A stretch of 64,000 nucleotides of DNA from Pachyseris speciosa (GCA_016490735.1 JAEMWC010000252.1:697501-761500); one strand, 5' to 3'; shown: positions 21,692-33,952, counted from the stretch's first letter. Notes: generated by a model from the sequence alone, not told the origin. Translations and numbers: made by a program.

Positions 21692-23611
21692 TGTATGATG
21701 AGCCAGCAAAAAGAAAGGAAACCGCGGAAAGAGGCAGAAAAAGAACAATGGAGTGTAGCTCTCAAACCGATGAAGAAGACGCGTCTGATCAACATCACGA
21801 GCAAGGATGCAAACAGTGCTTCGAAACTACAAACTCGAGACTCTCAGGCATAAAAGAGAAACTCGACATGCTTTTGACTTTCCGAGTTGGAAGCTTATAA
21901 AAAGAGGTTTACTCTCCTCGAGGAAGAAAACAAATCCCTGCAAACGAGCTTGGAGCATTCGCAAGCAGAGATTGAGGACCTGAAATGCATTATAAATGAT
22001 GTAAATTTCAAACAAGAAACGGCCAACAACTCCGGTGAACGCATCGAGCGCGAACTTAAAGAGCTACATCGCCGACATGTTAAGCGGCTCGAATGCCACA
22101 GTCGTAGAGGTAATATGAAGTTCTTTGGCATAAAGGAAGTCAACGTGAAAACGAATCGAAGAGCGACACCGAGTTCGCCTAAGAGACTTTATGCGCACGA
22201 AGCTCCACCAGTCGATGAAGAACAGATTCATTTTGACAGGGTTCACAGACCAATTACAAAGCGACTATCAAATGGCCGAAATCCTCAACCGCGACCGTTA
22301 TAGTAAAGCTGACGGATTTTCTTACGATGCCAACGAACTTGTCCTTAAACTAAATTCTGACCTCGCTCATGTCCGCAACTGGCTTATAGAAAATAAACTT
22401 CAACTGCACCCCTCTAAGTCCAAATTGATGTTTATTGGCTCCTCATATAATCTGAACAATAAGAATACCGAACAACCAGTTGTAATAAATAATGTAAATA
22501 ATACGCATAACTCGAACATAAATGCCTAGGGGTTCAGATAGATGAAAGACTTAGTTGGGATAGTCATATTGACATGATTTGTAAGAAGGCCAGTGCGGGC
22601 ATTGGAGCGATGAGACGTATCAAGCCCTTTGTTTCTGTAAATACGCTTGAAAAGGTTTAAAAGAGCCTAGTACAGCCTTATTTTGAATATTGTTCCCCTC
22701 TTTGGGAAACCTGCGGCAAATTACTAAAAGATAAGTTACAAAGATTTCAATCTCCTACTGCTAGAGTTCTTACTGGTGCCAGTTATGATATTCGTTCCGC
22801 TGAAATAATCGGGACCCTCTCTTGGGACACACTTGATATGAGGCGACTCCGTGCCAAATCAACATTGATGTTTAAAATACTAAGTGACGACACCGCGCCC
22901 GACCTCAGGAACTCTTTTGGTAGAAGGAATGTTGATCAGACTAATTACCGTCTTAGAAATAGTGCTACAGATCTGACACTTCCTGAACCGAAGAGAGAGT
23001 TTCTAAAAAGAAGTTTCAAATACAGCGGCGCGATGCTTTGGAACCAACTCCCAAATGAAGCAAAACTAGCGGAATCGATACTCATTCATTTAATAAATAT
23101 ATCAAAACGTAATTGGGTCATGTCATGCTATATAGTCTTGTGTTAGTTATGTGCTAGCTATCCTAATACGTTTTAATATTTAGTTTATAACTGTTAGTTT
23201 TCGTTCTTAGCTGAATTTTATTAGTTTTAGATTTATCATATTTCAATCTCGTATTATTAGCTTTAGTTTCATTTTTATGTCTGTATAAACACGCCCCCAT
23301 GGAAACCAGCTAAGTGTTGTTGGGGCTAGCGTGTTTCTTGATTTAAATAAAGTATACTTACCTACCGTACCTACCTACCTACAAAGTTTATTTATCAAAT
23401 CCCTTATCAAGTATCTCCAAAGAGGTACCGGATTTGGAATATCCGCCGATTTCCCTGAAGAAGTCGACGAAGTAAGACAAAAAGCTGTTTCCGATGCTAA
23501 AGGCAGCCAAGCGCAAGAAGAAGGCTGAATACCTCAACGTCGAAAAGCTCATCATCGACGGAACTCTCTACCGTGGCGAAGAAACATTACAATGTCTTTT
23601 CTATGGGCGCC
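21692..23611 (+). pseudogene. LINE ORF1 remnant interrupted by another LINE
   Basis: The 5' part (21,692-22,261) encodes a coiled coil (RFTLLEEENKSLQTSLEHSQ and onward), then CHSRRGNMKFFGIKE and EEQIHFDRVHR. These look like the coiled coil and RRM-type domain of LINE ORF1 (Transposase_22-like). The 3' part resumes at 23,387 with RGTGFGISADFPEEVDEVRQ and EKLIIDGTLYRGEE, the C-terminal domain. Several frameshifts are present. The gap is filled by a younger LINE fragment. Confidence 0.75.
22262..23379 (+). mobile_element. 5'-truncated LINE with reverse-transcriptase C-terminus and TACC tail
   Basis: Flanked by TACAAAG at 22,255-22,261 and 23,380-23,386. It encodes only the reverse-transcriptase thumb and C-terminal part: LNSDLAHVRNWLIENKLQLH, a broken stretch (YFEYCSPLWE, QRFQSPTARVLTGASYD), then MRRLRAKSTLMFKIL and GAMLWNQLPNEAKLAES. 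The 3' end is AATAAAGTATAC plus TACC repeats. This C-terminal style fits the CR1/L2-like LINE group, but the catalytic YADD part is absent. Copy B has the same insertion at 50,989-52,148. Confidence 0.8.
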
Positions 23612-25600
23612 TAATGGCCAATTAAGCTAGTATATGAGGTCTTAACTTGAGCCCGCGATATGGTAATGTAATACTGGTCAGCGGATACTTTGGCCATAAC
23701 ATGGACGTCCAATATCAAAGATGTACGCTGTAAACTAACTTGTCAGCTGGAGTATGGCCGACATTTTCTCGAACGGATGGGTTTTTCTTAATCATGGTGC
23801 TCCGCTAGGCGGTATCGGAGCTCCACTGAAAGCTCAAAACTCTAGTTAACTTTATACTACGTAACCACCTGCTTGATAGCTGCGACTTTCCGCGTTCTCT
23901 ATCCAGTCAAAAGCCGCACAAAGCTTTAGGTAAGACTGTAATAGTTAGTTAGTTATCTTTGTTTTCGTTTTAGTTTGTTTTTCTGTCATGTTTGTCACTT
24001 CTAATAACGAAAAGGAATTGAAGGACAAATGGAATTTTTTCTGTCTTTATAAAATTGTATTGTGTCCTTTTTATCCTTGGCTTTTATATTAAGTATAGTG
24101 TAAGTATATACGTAAATATAACACAATAATATGGAACATTAATTATATAATATACACAATAAAAAGAGCATTGTAAGTAGGCCAACCGTAATTTAGTTAG
24201 TGTGATTGCATTGTAAGTAGTGCAAGTATAATATTGTAAGTATGGTGTAAGTGAAGGGTAAGCATATATGTAAGCATAAGACATGAGCTGTAAGTAGTGT
24301 AAGTGTTTGTCCTGTAATAAAATTGTATTGGGAAGAAAAAAAAATCATTCTAGCGCTTTTAAGTAAATGTTTTATAGCTATTTCAGTAAAGGCGCATTAT
24401 TGTCAGCTAACTGAATTTCTTTTTTCGGATTTTCAAGTACAAGAAATGTTCACGGATGCCCATTTCCGAGCTGATCTCAATTCTCGAAAACTAATATTGG
24501 CAACAATGTGCATCACATTGTCACATGTTATTCAGTTAATACAAGAAGACTTTACCCTACGGTGTTTTGACCGTTCTTTGACCAAATCTTTGGATGTGCG
24601 GTTGAGTCGTTTTGCTTCAACCTTTTAAGATCTGCATGCGATTAAGTATTCACTTTGAAACTGTAATGCTGTAACAATTAAACGAGGAAAGAATCCTGAA
24701 ATGTTTTGGCGATTTTATGGGTTTGAGATATGTATAACTGATCCGAATACAATTTAAAGGATGAGTTGACTAAACAGGCCATTTTGACGGAGAGTTACTT
24801 AAGTTTGAAATGTATGTGGTACTTGGAAGAGGAAACGGAGTTTCTTAGGTTTGCTAATAGAGCAAATGTTTAGCAGATTTGGAGCTATAAATATGAACTG
24901 AATTTGCGCTGATGGTAAAGACGATATCGAAACACAGGTGTTTTACAAAGCTATTCCTTTAGTAGAGATACTGTAAACTTGCTGCCGATGTTTTCAATGT
25001 AATATTTCGGCTTTGACCTCCTGTTTGGGGAAAGTAAGATAACAGATTTCCAATATCAATTCTTCTTTTGTTGTAAGGCATTTATTGATTGTATTGTGTA
25101 TTGTACCTCTCGGCATTCGTTAGTTTACTCAGTTATGAACCACACATGTAAATCTGTCCTTTAACCCTTTGCATACCTTGAAGTGGGTGCATTTTCCTTT
25201 GCAGAAGCACCCAGGCTGGTATCATTAAGCTAGAATGTGGGTCAGAAAGGCGAGCCCTCTGAAAGAAACCAGAGGTGAGATGTGATTTCATGTTGAAGGA
25301 GATGCCAAACATGCTTTACTGTAAATATGGTGATTCAAGAGTGAAGTTGTCTCTCTGTCCGCTTTACAGGTGGATTCCTGGATATTTGCGCTAGTTGACT
25401 GTTGATTACAAAAATGAGCGATATTACACGACGTTTCGAAGTCATCTTGACTTCATTTTCAAGTGATAAATGTAACGGTCGTTTCAGGTTTAAATTAAGT
25501 GGTTGTTTATAACGTCAGCCAACGAAGTAGTGCGCGCGCGATGAAATGTTCTAAACAAATACTTTCGCGCGAATTGAGTCTGATTGTGTGTTCAACTTCG
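23612..25600. other. Intergenic, no gene recognised
   Basis: Includes a stretch with many degenerate ATTGTAAGTA motifs (about 24,090-24,310) and an uncharacterised open frame at 24,323-24,628. That frame has a counterpart in copy B (53,105-53,359), but frameshift differences argue against conservation. The duplication match ends near 25,400. Confidence 0.55.
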
Positions 25601-27330
25601 AACATTTCTTGCGCAACTCAGTAAAAGCACTTAGAAAAACGGGCATGCAGGGCGAAAACAAGCACAGGGACCCCATCTTTTTATTGCATTTTGCCATTGT
25701 CCTATGCATGACTATCACCTGATGTTTTCCTGATGAAATGCGTTTTCGTGAAAACTTTCATAAAAGTAAACAGGTCTATATTCTTTGAGTTTAATTAAAA
25801 CGCTGAAAAAATGCCATCAAGCCCCAGTTTGATTGGCAGGAAGAAAAAAATAATAGTGTCCTAAATGACTTTGTCGTACGCTGTTGCTGCTCAAGCTTTT
25901 TCTATCTTGTAAAATATTTGCGTAATATAAAATATTTGCTTCTCAGAATATTTTACATGGGCCCACTTAAGGGCAGACACTGAATTACAAATTAAAGCTT
26001 TTGTCGACATTAACGTCCAGTTTTCAGTGATAGATATATCTATTTGATAGATACAAGTTAAAACGCGGCTTTTAACATGTTAATATAACAACGAAAAAAA
26101 AATAATAATAATGGTGTAAAATGGTTCTCCCGTCTCAGGCTTTATTTTCACTACTGCCTAAGTAGTGTTCATAACTGCGAAGATCATTTACATATTCATT
26201 CATTAATCCGCAGTTCAAATATATGATTTTCATGTATTCATAGTCATTTGTTCATCATTCGAGGGTATATTACGAACCAACTAAATGACCAGCTCCCCGT
26301 TGGCTTGTTAGCTCAGTTGGTAGAGCACTGCACCGGTATCGCAGAGGTCATGGATTCAAACCTCGTACAACCCTTAATAGTTTTCAGGCTTTATTATCCC
26401 TGTTGCTTAAGTTGCGGTCATAACTGCGATCATCACTTACATATTCATTTATTAATCGCAGTTTAAATATATGATTTTCATATATCATAGTCATCATCAA
26501 TAACACTTAGAATAACGAGTATGCAGGGCGAAAACAAGCACGGTGACCCCATCTTTTTATTGCATTTTGCCATTGTCCTATGCATGACTATCAATTGTGC
26601 CGTGTTTGGAAAAAAAGATCACTGAGGTTATTCAAGGGAATTACTTTAAGTCCCCCTTAAAGTGAAGTGAAAGGAAGGAACTGAGGAAGGAAGGAAAGAA
26701 GTGAAGGGAAGTTCTGCAAACCGGTGTTAGCCACCTTTATGGTATTTAAATAAGGAATCATCCGCCCACGGAAACAATATGAAATACACATAGCTTGTTG
26801 CGGGGTGGAAAGGGACTTTTAGACTCACTTGATTGTTCTTTATACGTAGAAAGGATCCAAAGCCCAATTTTGTCAGCGGTATTGGCCTAGATTGTTGCTT
26901 CATCCACGTGTGTCATGATTGAGATGCCCACATAAGAAACAAATGCGTTTCTACAGGTGCTCATTTGGAAAACAGTTTGAAAAAGTTTCCCACACGCTTT
27001 TTAGCATTCCCAAATTAAATTACGTTGTCTTAAATTCTAGACGACGTTGATCTCGTCACAGACATTGCGTTTTCCTGATGTAATGCGTTTTCGTGAAAAC
27101 CTTCATAAAAGAAAACAGGTCCATATCCTTTCAGTTTAATTTAAAACGCTGGATAAAAAGGCCATGAAGCTTCCAGTTTGATGGGCAGTAAGAAAAAAAT
27201 AATAGTGTTCTATATAAATGACTTATAGTTTGTCGTACGATGCTGCTACTCAAGATTTTTCTGTCTTTTAAAATATTTGCGTAATATAAAATATTTGTTT
27301 CTCAATTTAACAAGGGCTACGCCAAATTAG
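25600..27330. repeat. Recurring GPCR-upstream repeat modules
   Basis: Two related modules. Both contain GGGCGAAAACAAGCAC, TTTTATTGCATTTTGCC, GTTTTCCTGATG and CGTTTTCGTGAAAA blocks, at 25,643-26,110 and 26,519-27,330 in varying completeness. The CCGGTGTTAGCCACCTTTAT block at about 26,720 recurs at 27,627 just before the intact GPCR, and near 56,935 and 57,920. They seem to have multiplied with the receptor genes. Confidence 0.65.
26302..26373 (+). tRNA. tRNA-like sequence, probably a pseudo-tRNA or SINE head
   Basis: A cloverleaf-like order is visible: acceptor GGCTTGT with ACAACCC (one mismatch), D arm TAGCTCAGTTGGTAGAGC matching the A box, and a T arm with GGATTCAAACC near the B-box consensus. 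The anticodon stem is imperfect and the base before the presumed GGT (Thr) anticodon is C rather than T. A working tRNA is therefore doubtful. Confidence 0.45.
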
Positions 27331-27766
27331 GGAAAATTCAAATGCATTCAAAATCTTGGGAATTTAGAAAAATGTATAAAATGAGATATTAACTTCCGTG
27401 CATGGTTCGTTCACTCATTAATTTTAATTTCCTAATCTATTTTCAACAACGGCAAAAGCCAATATTGACACAGTCTTATTTTTATGTTTTTACTCAAAAT
27501 TATACCAATACGAGAACCTTGTTTTACCTGAAACACATATCGTATTATTAAATATTAAATTAAAGCCACTTGCCACCTGAGTTTGGTAGGCATATCCAAC
27601 AAAGCTAGTAAAGGAAAGTTCTCAGTGGAAACCGGTGTTGGCCACCTTTATGGTATTTAAATAAGGAATCGACCACGCACGTTAAAGTATTAAATATACA
27701 TAGCTTGAGCTAAGGACAGGTAATAAATTTGCAAAAGACAACGGAAGCACTGGAAGGCGAACAAAC

Positions 27767-28720
27767 ATGAATTCAACCACAAATGGATCGAGCTGCTACG
27801 TTCCAGCGAATGCTACAGCGCGGAAAGTAGGAGAGACTTTCGCTTGCTGTGTGATCTTTGTTGTTTCGCTGGTCGGGAATCCCATCATTGCATTTATAGT
27901 TTATAAAACAAAAACTATGAGGAATCCAATCAATTATTTTATCGTCAACATGGCCATGTCAGACTTCCTTTATCCAATATTCCTGATTCCGTGGTACCTA
28001 TCAGTTTTGTATTCGAACGGGGCTTGGGTTATCGTTGGCCCTCTAGGTCAGACCTTGTGTAAGGTGTTTCCTTACTTAACTTTCATTTCAGCCGGTGTGT
28101 CTACTCAGAGTCTGGTCCTAATAGCAGTGGATCGATTTGGAGCTGTGGTGTTTCCGCTGCGCTCGCCACTCATCAGTTCAAAGCTTTGTCCCTACTTCAT
28201 TCTTGCCACCTGGATCGTCGCCGTGGCCGTCTCCTCGCCGATTCTATTTGGTTTCTTTGAGATGTCTGAATACGAGGGACATACGTTCTGCCCAGATGGG
28301 CAGGCCGGTACTCGTTATTATTTTGCTGTAATGGCTGTTGTAGGTGTTTGTCTGCCTCTCGTCGTGTTGATCATACTTTACTCGATCATCTTTATCAAAC
28401 TGAAGTCACAGGAGGCGCCGGGCGAACAATCAGCCAACGCTGAAAAACTGCGCGCGCGAAGAAACAGACAAGTGCTGAGGATGTCAATCGCCATAGTGTT
28501 AGGGTGTGCCTTCTGCTGGCTACCCTGGCATATTTTCAGACTGTTAACTTTTTTTAGTTTAGAAATTGAATGTTCTAGAAGTATTTATTTTTATGTGTTT
28601 ACAATAACTTCTTTTATGGACCTCGCAAATTGTGCTATAAACCCTTGTATTTGTTTTATTTTTAGTGAAAATTACCGTCAAGGTTTGAAAAGGATCTTCA
28701 ACTGTTTTGTCGCACTATGA
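27767..28720 (+). CDS. Intact class A (rhodopsin-like) GPCR, 317 aa
   Basis: Single-exon seven-helix receptor expected at the plasma membrane, coupling to G proteins. The N-terminus carries three N-glycosylation sites (N2, N6, N15). Family landmarks: N38 in TM1, D66 in TM2, C98 before TM3 with C175 in the second extracellular loop, DRF at 122-124 in place of DRY, CWLP at 250-253, and NP at 292-293 in TM7 with Cys at the usual Tyr position. The start at 27,767 gives a normal short extracellular tail. Closest relatives in the window are the broken copies at 19,840 and 48,690. The DRF and NPCIC changes are shared with copy 1, so they are lineage traits, not decay. The ligand is unknown; peptide-receptor-like is a guess. 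Confidence 0.92.
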   Translation: MNSTTNGSSCYVPANATARKVGETFACCVIFVVSLVGNPIIAFIVYKTKTMRNPINYFIVNMAMSDFLYPIFLIPWYLSVLYSNGAWVIVGPLGQTLCKVFPYLTFISAGVSTQSLVLIAVDRFGAVVFPLRSPLISSKLCPYFILATWIVAVAVSSPILFGFFEMSEYEGHTFCPDGQAGTRYYFAVMAVVGVCLPLVVLIILYSIIFIKLKSQEAPGEQSANAEKLRARRNRQVLRMSIAIVLGCAFCWLPWHIFRLLTFFSLEIECSRSIYFYVFTITSFMDLANCAINPCICFIFSENYRQGLKRIFNCFVAL

Positions 28721-28902
28721 GGTTGAGGCATAATGAACCCACAGTTTCAATTGACTAACCAGGCGATACTGACGGAATATTTAATATGAAGTTTTTAATT
28801 TATGTAATAATGGTTAACAAAACACTAAAAGACAATAGAGTAATTAGGCTGTTTATCAGCAGGATAGGGTGAAAAAAATTACAAACAAAAGTGCATAAAT
28901 TG

Positions 28903-29095
28903 TGGAGCAGGGTTGGCCGGCAGTGGTGAGAGCGCTCGCCTTCCACCAATGTGTCCCGGGTTCGATTCCCGGACTCGGCGTCATTAGTGGGCTGAGTCTG
29001 TTGGTTCTCTACTCTGCTCCGAGAGGTTTTTCTCCGGGTACTCCGGTTTTCCCCTCTCGCCAAAAACCAACATTTGATTTGATTTGATTTGATTT
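28903..29095 (+). mobile_element. tRNA-derived SINE
   Basis: The tRNA-like head has an A-box-like stretch (GCCGGCAGTGGTGAGAGCGC) and a perfect B box, GGTTCGATTCC at 28,969-28,979. The body contains CTCTGCTCCGAGAGGTTTTT, and the 3' tail is TTTGA repeats from about 29,071. Promoter plus repeated tail is the standard SINE layout. It sits about 180 bp downstream of the intact GPCR; an ATT repeat follows at 29,131-29,167. Confidence 0.82.
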
Positions 29096-29130
29096 AGCGT
29101 TAATTGGTAAATGAAGAGCTACTATAAACC

Positions 29131-29169
<39 letters not shown>

Positions 29170-31344
29170 ATTTAAACATTGCGGTCCCGACTCTAGGCTA
29201 ATTTTAACCGCTTGTTGTGGGGTGGAAAGGGGCTTTTAGACTCAGTTGATAACCCTTCACATAGAAAGGGTCCAAAGCCCAATTTTGTCAGCGGTTTCAG
29301 CCAAGATTGTTGCTTCATCCACGTTCGACATGATTGAGATGCCCACAGTACGAACAAAATGCGTTTGTACAGGTGCTCACTTCGAAAGCATCTAGTGAAA
29401 AACTCCGCCAGACGTTTTCCAGTATTCCCAAATTACTTACAGTAGTTTTAACAACTAAACCGTTTAATTTAACGTGGATCTTATCATAAGAATTGTGTTT
29501 TCCTGATGTAATGCGTGATAACTTCCGTGGTCTGTGCATGGTTCGTCGACTCATTATTTGAATTTATTAATCTAAATTTAACAACTCAAAAGCCAATGCG
29601 GAGTCTTATTTTCATTGTTTTACTCAAAATTCTATCAATATAGAACCTGGCTTTACCTGAAATGCATATCGTTTTATTAAATTTTAAATTAAAGCCACTT
29701 AACCTGATTAATATAAACAAGAAAAAAGTCAAAATCGTTGTCCATATCTTTGTCCACATCTTTGTCCGCCGGTGATTTTTGTGTGGGAATCCTGTGGTAT
29801 CCCAACTATTGCTATCGGCTCTGTAAAAAGCGAGCTACAATTGTGGACAAAAGTGTTGACACATTTGAGCAAAATGCTCGCTTTCTATCAGCGTCCTTCC
29901 GTAATTGAGAAAACTTCTTTTTTGTCGACAGCGAAGCCCCCCTCTCCCCCTTTTCAATGTTGAAATACGCTCCGTGGATGCTGGCACGTGGTTACAACAT
30001 TGGAAAGGGGGGAGGGGGTCGAATTGTGAGAATTGGAGATTGGAAAACTCACACGTTTAAAGAACAAGGTTTTTTTTAAGGATAGTGTCTCAACTACTTT
30101 TGTCCATGATTGTAGCTAGCTAGCTAGGTAACGTGCAATATTCCGACCATTATCCGAAGCAGTTCGAATGAGAACGACGACATTTGACTGGATACACCGA
30201 TACCGACCATTACCCGAAACTGTTCGACTGAGAACGAAATTTGATCGCTTCAAAAGTGGTCGGACAATTGACAACGTTTGACTGGTTACAGCCGATAACA
30301 GGAAATGTGGGGAGAGATAAACCACTTTTTCACGATACTTTTCAGCGGCGCTCCTTCTGATGAAAGGCTTAAATAAAATATAAACACATCTATTTTCAAT
30401 GAAAGTCAAATACAATTCTTATCGAGCTTGTTGTGAACAATAGATTTGCCCGTCCAGCTCGTCCACAAAACGAGCAAACACAAAGGATCTTAATCCAGTG
30501 GGAGCTAGAACTCATCCTGATGACGAGTCTGGACGGGCAAAATCTATTGTTCATCAGAAATGTGATATCGGTCTACTCACAGAAAGCCGTAGAAAATAAA
30601 AAAATATCGGGGGCAAATTTATGTCACGTGCTAGGTAACCAGAGGTATCATATTTCAGTCGATCATGTATCGGCGGTGTGATTCGAGATTTCTTCGGCCA
30701 TCCTTTTTTTTGCGACAATGTTGCTGTAACATTAACTAACAACGCTTATTCTAAGGCAAACAAGAAAGACGTTTTTGAGCTCATTTCACATTGCCATTTA
30801 AATGAAAGCCGAACAGCAATGTGCTTAATGAATGTTTTTCTAATCTTTGTGATAAAATTCTAAATTATTTGGTAACAAAAACAAACAGCAAGGCAAAGTG
30901 AGCGAAATTAAAAGCAAGTTTTTCTCGAGATGAAAATGACATCTTGTTGTGGTAACTGTTCGCAGTTACTGTGTCTGTAATTATCAACGAACCGGCCGAA
31001 GTTGAAAAGGCGAAAGGTAAAAGCATGTTATCATGTTCGCTACATCCGAGCAAATATTTGGTTGAATTACACAGGGAAGCCTGCGTTTAGCGAAAAAAGA
31101 AATTTTACTGGTTTTCCCACTCATCAGTGACCTCATTAAGTGACCTCAACAGGCGTTGATTACAGCGCGCTATGGCCTGTTCCAAAGGTCGTGCTATTGT
31201 CGTGCCGAGCTATTAAAATTCGAGAATTAAATTCGGCAGGATGAATTTGATGCCACTGAATTAAAATTAGTACTCTCCGTTAGTCGTGCCACTCCGGTTC
31301 AAATTCATTTGAGTTCGGCATGGCAGTAGTAAGACGTTTGGAAA
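29096..31344. other. Intergenic with GPCR-module remnant and small inverted repeats
   Basis: 29,210-29,690 is another copy of the GPCR-upstream module (GGGGTGGAAAGGGGCTTTTAG, CATGATTGAGATGCCCACA). 30,435-30,552 is a 118-bp sequence with inverted ends GAACAATAGATTTGCCCGTC / GGACGGGCAAAATCTATTGT, probably a tiny MITE. No gene recognised. Confidence 0.6.
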
Positions 31345-31346
31345 TA

Positions 31347-31978
31347 CCGTAAAAGCTTTATTAAGCCCCCCACCCCCCTCCGCTCTGTATTAACTGAACC
31401 CTCCCTCTCTAATACGCCCCGGTTTGGAGGTCGGTTCTTGTAATAAGCCCCCTCTCTCTAATACCTCCCTTTGGTCTATTTTTAAACTAATATACTAATA
31501 TATACCTATTTTTAAACTAATATACACTCAAACCCTGTTGCTCTTTATTAAATAATCAAGTTTCACTGCAGTTGTTTGAGTTTGGTTTGAGTTTTAAGCT
31601 GATGGAAATACCGTGTATAAATAATTTATTTATACCCGGTAAAAGTTATCTTATCTTATCTTCCCTTTTTGGGACATGTGATTTTGTAATGAACCCCTCC
31701 TATTCCCTCTTACGAAATCCACTTCATGCAACCCAGTTGGTCTATTCTTAAACTAATATACACTCAAACACATTTGCTCTTTATTAAATAATCAAGTTTC
31801 ACTGCAGTTGTGTGAGTTTGGTACAAAAGCTGTTATAAGATGAAAACGGCGTGTTTCAGATTTCAAATAAGCCCCCCTCTCTATTAAGCACCCCTATCTA
31901 ATAAGCCCCCCCCCCCCGACCCCGTCAATGAGGCCTGAAATTAAATAAGCCCCCGGGGGCTTAATAGAGCTTTTACGG
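31347..31978. mobile_element. TA-flanked inverted-repeat element, 632 bp
   Basis: The ends CCGTAAAAGCTTTATTAAGC and GGGCTTAATAGAGCTTTTAC are inverted copies flanked by TA at 31,345-31,346 and 31,979-31,980. The interior contains an imperfect direct duplication of about 226-bp period (ACACTCAAAC at about 31,525 and 31,751). Partial relatives start at about 17,399 and 46,418. Confidence 0.75.
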
Positions 31979-32309
31979 TAGGCCTAAGCTGACTTGAATA
32001 GACTTTTCAGGTCTTTTCACCCTGATTTATTCATACCTATCATCTATGTGCTCAATCAGTTGTTAGCTTTTCGTATATAGTACCTTGATATCCCACACAT
32101 GTAGCCGTTAGGCTACCTATTTTTTTGGGAAGGCAGCAGATTCATTTGCCAGAACCTAGCAGCAATGCTGACTGCATCTGGCTAGCTTCCTATCCAGTTT
32201 GTTTACAGGCCTTGACAAAGACTGATCGGTGCCCAGATCCTAGGCTCAGACACATTGTAAGCGAGAAATGGCGCTTAGATCATTTTATAATATAGCTCAC
32301 GCATCTTTT

Positions 32310-32645
32310 CATTGGTAATGGTAATGGATTTATATACCTCACATATCACATTGTTTCATGGCGGTTTACAATTCTTCTCTAGGGTGAGATCGGACGTCAG
32401 CCTGTAAAGGCGCCTCTGGCAGCCGCTATCAGTCCATATTTGATCTCACCCACCCACCCAACCCACGCATGAACGTCAAGACAGATGCAAGGTAGACCAC
32501 CACACCGGGAACTACGTCCCCTACTCTTTTCGAACAGGGTGTGGGTTCTTTAACGTCCCACAGATTATTAGGAACAAGTGTTGTGAGACGGGACCTACGG
32601 TTTATCGTCCTTATCCGAGAAGACTAGAAAGTCTAACCGTTTGCA

Positions 32646-32677
<32 letters not shown>

Positions 32678-32775
32678 ATTATTTAAAGACCCTGAGTGTT
32701 GGTCCGGCCGGGGTTTGAACCCGCGACCTCCCGCACAGTAGTCCGGTGCTCTACCACTGAGCTAACCGGGCGGCG
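32310..32775 (-). mobile_element. tRNA-derived SINE, minus strand
   Basis: Read on the minus strand, a tRNA-like head (about 32,774 to 32,701) has an A-box-like TTAGCTCAGTGG and a B box GGTTCAAACC. A body of about 380 bp without coding capacity follows, including the segment read on plus as GGGTTCTTTAACGTCCC. It lies in a B-only stretch (about 32,286-33,239), so it inserted after the duplication or was lost from A. An inverted pair at 33,095-33,189 is a separate palindrome in the same stretch. Confidence 0.7.
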
Positions 32776-33412
32776 TCGAGCGTGCCTTATGAGAGTACAA
32801 AGCACGCGGATGACGCCATTTGTCTGCGCATACAGTTTCAAAATCATTACACATCTGGCATTTTTCACAATTCAAAAAGTAAACTTCTAGAATTAAAATA
32901 GTACAGTCATAAAATAAAACAGACAACACGAATTCTAAGTGCTACTTGTTTTGACTGAACAATTTTAACCGCCTGTTAAAACGAATTTGTAAAACAGGAC
33001 ACAGTGTTGACGCAAGTTGTACGACACTGACGCAATTCTGCGCGCGCAAGCTGAATTTGCTCAGTTTCCTCACAAATTGAAACGAATTTAGCTACAAGGA
33101 AGTGACGAGAGCACTCAAGAAGTAGTTAAAAGCACTCGCCTACGGCTCGTGCTTCTTCCTACTTCTTTCGTGCTCTCGTCACTTCCTTGCGTGCCTTATA
33201 ACAGAACAAAGCACGGCTAAGGCTTTTTTATTTGTTAAAAATAATTACTGTGGACAGTGCCTTTTAAGCTTCAGATTTACTTAGCACATGTTGGATTCAG
33301 TGAGTGACAGAACTGTTAGCTGCATTAACATACATGTAATTAATTGTCCAATATTGATTAACTAGGGAGCTGGAATATTTTTTAGCCGATAGCCATAGGT
33401 TGAAAACCATTT

Positions 33413-33904
33413 CAGGGTGCGACAAAAATTTCATGATTCACTTGTCCTTCGGACAACCATCAGGAAGAACTTCGTTGTCCAAAGCCCAAAAGCGCTTGTC
33501 CATAACGTTTTAAACCATAACAAAGAAGATTCCTCTGATTCTTCCTTCTTAAAATTAGGGATGCTTTCTTTCTTATTTTATTTTGGAAGAAAATGGAACA
33601 ACGTACTCTGTCGAGGTTCGGCCATTTTTAATCTCAGTGTAGGGGCTTGGAACCCAGATAACCCCAAACGCGTTAGGTTACAGAGCCTGTCATCAAAGTA
33701 TAGCTATTTTGTTGGTCTTTTTTTTTTTCATGAATGGATAAATTTTTATCTAGGTTAAGTTTTGTATCGATTTTCATTTGTTTTATTATTTGTGGAAAAC
33801 GAGAGATGTGCTTGTCCTTCGAACAAGTTGTGTCAAAGATTAACTTGTCTGAATCAAATTTCTACTTGTCCTGGACAATCGGACAGAGGCTTTGTCGCAC
33901 CCTG
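33413..33904. mobile_element. Inverted-repeat element with CAGGGTGCGACAAA ends (hAT-like style)
   Basis: Starts CAGGGTGCGACAAA and ends TTTGTCGCACCCTG, perfect complements, flanked by CATTT on both sides. CTTGTCC motifs recur inside. It is absent from copy A at the matching place near 6,710. The CAGGG start resembles hAT elements, but the visible duplication is shorter than the usual 8 bp, so the class is tentative. Confidence 0.75.
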
Positions 33905-33952
33905 CATTTTAATACAGCAGAACAGAATTGTGCACTTTTTCCTTAAAGCAAT

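Larger units (their letters stand above)
6368..25400. repeat. Segmental duplication, copy A
   Basis: Nearly continuous collinear match to about 32,118-54,138. It starts at TTTGGGAAGGCA (6,374) and ends near TTTGCGCTAGTTGAC (25,400). It covers YME1L exons 3-10, the intergenic repeats, GPCR copy 1, the GPCR fragment and the nested LINE. Copy-A-only insertions include 20,159-20,484 and a short LINE tail at about 18,573-18,668. This copy keeps the working YME1L exons. Confidence 0.9.

Noticed and set aside
24323..24628. 101-residue open frame downstream of the LINE
   Set aside because: The copy B counterpart differs by indels that change the C-terminus, and no family is recognised; no sign of selection.
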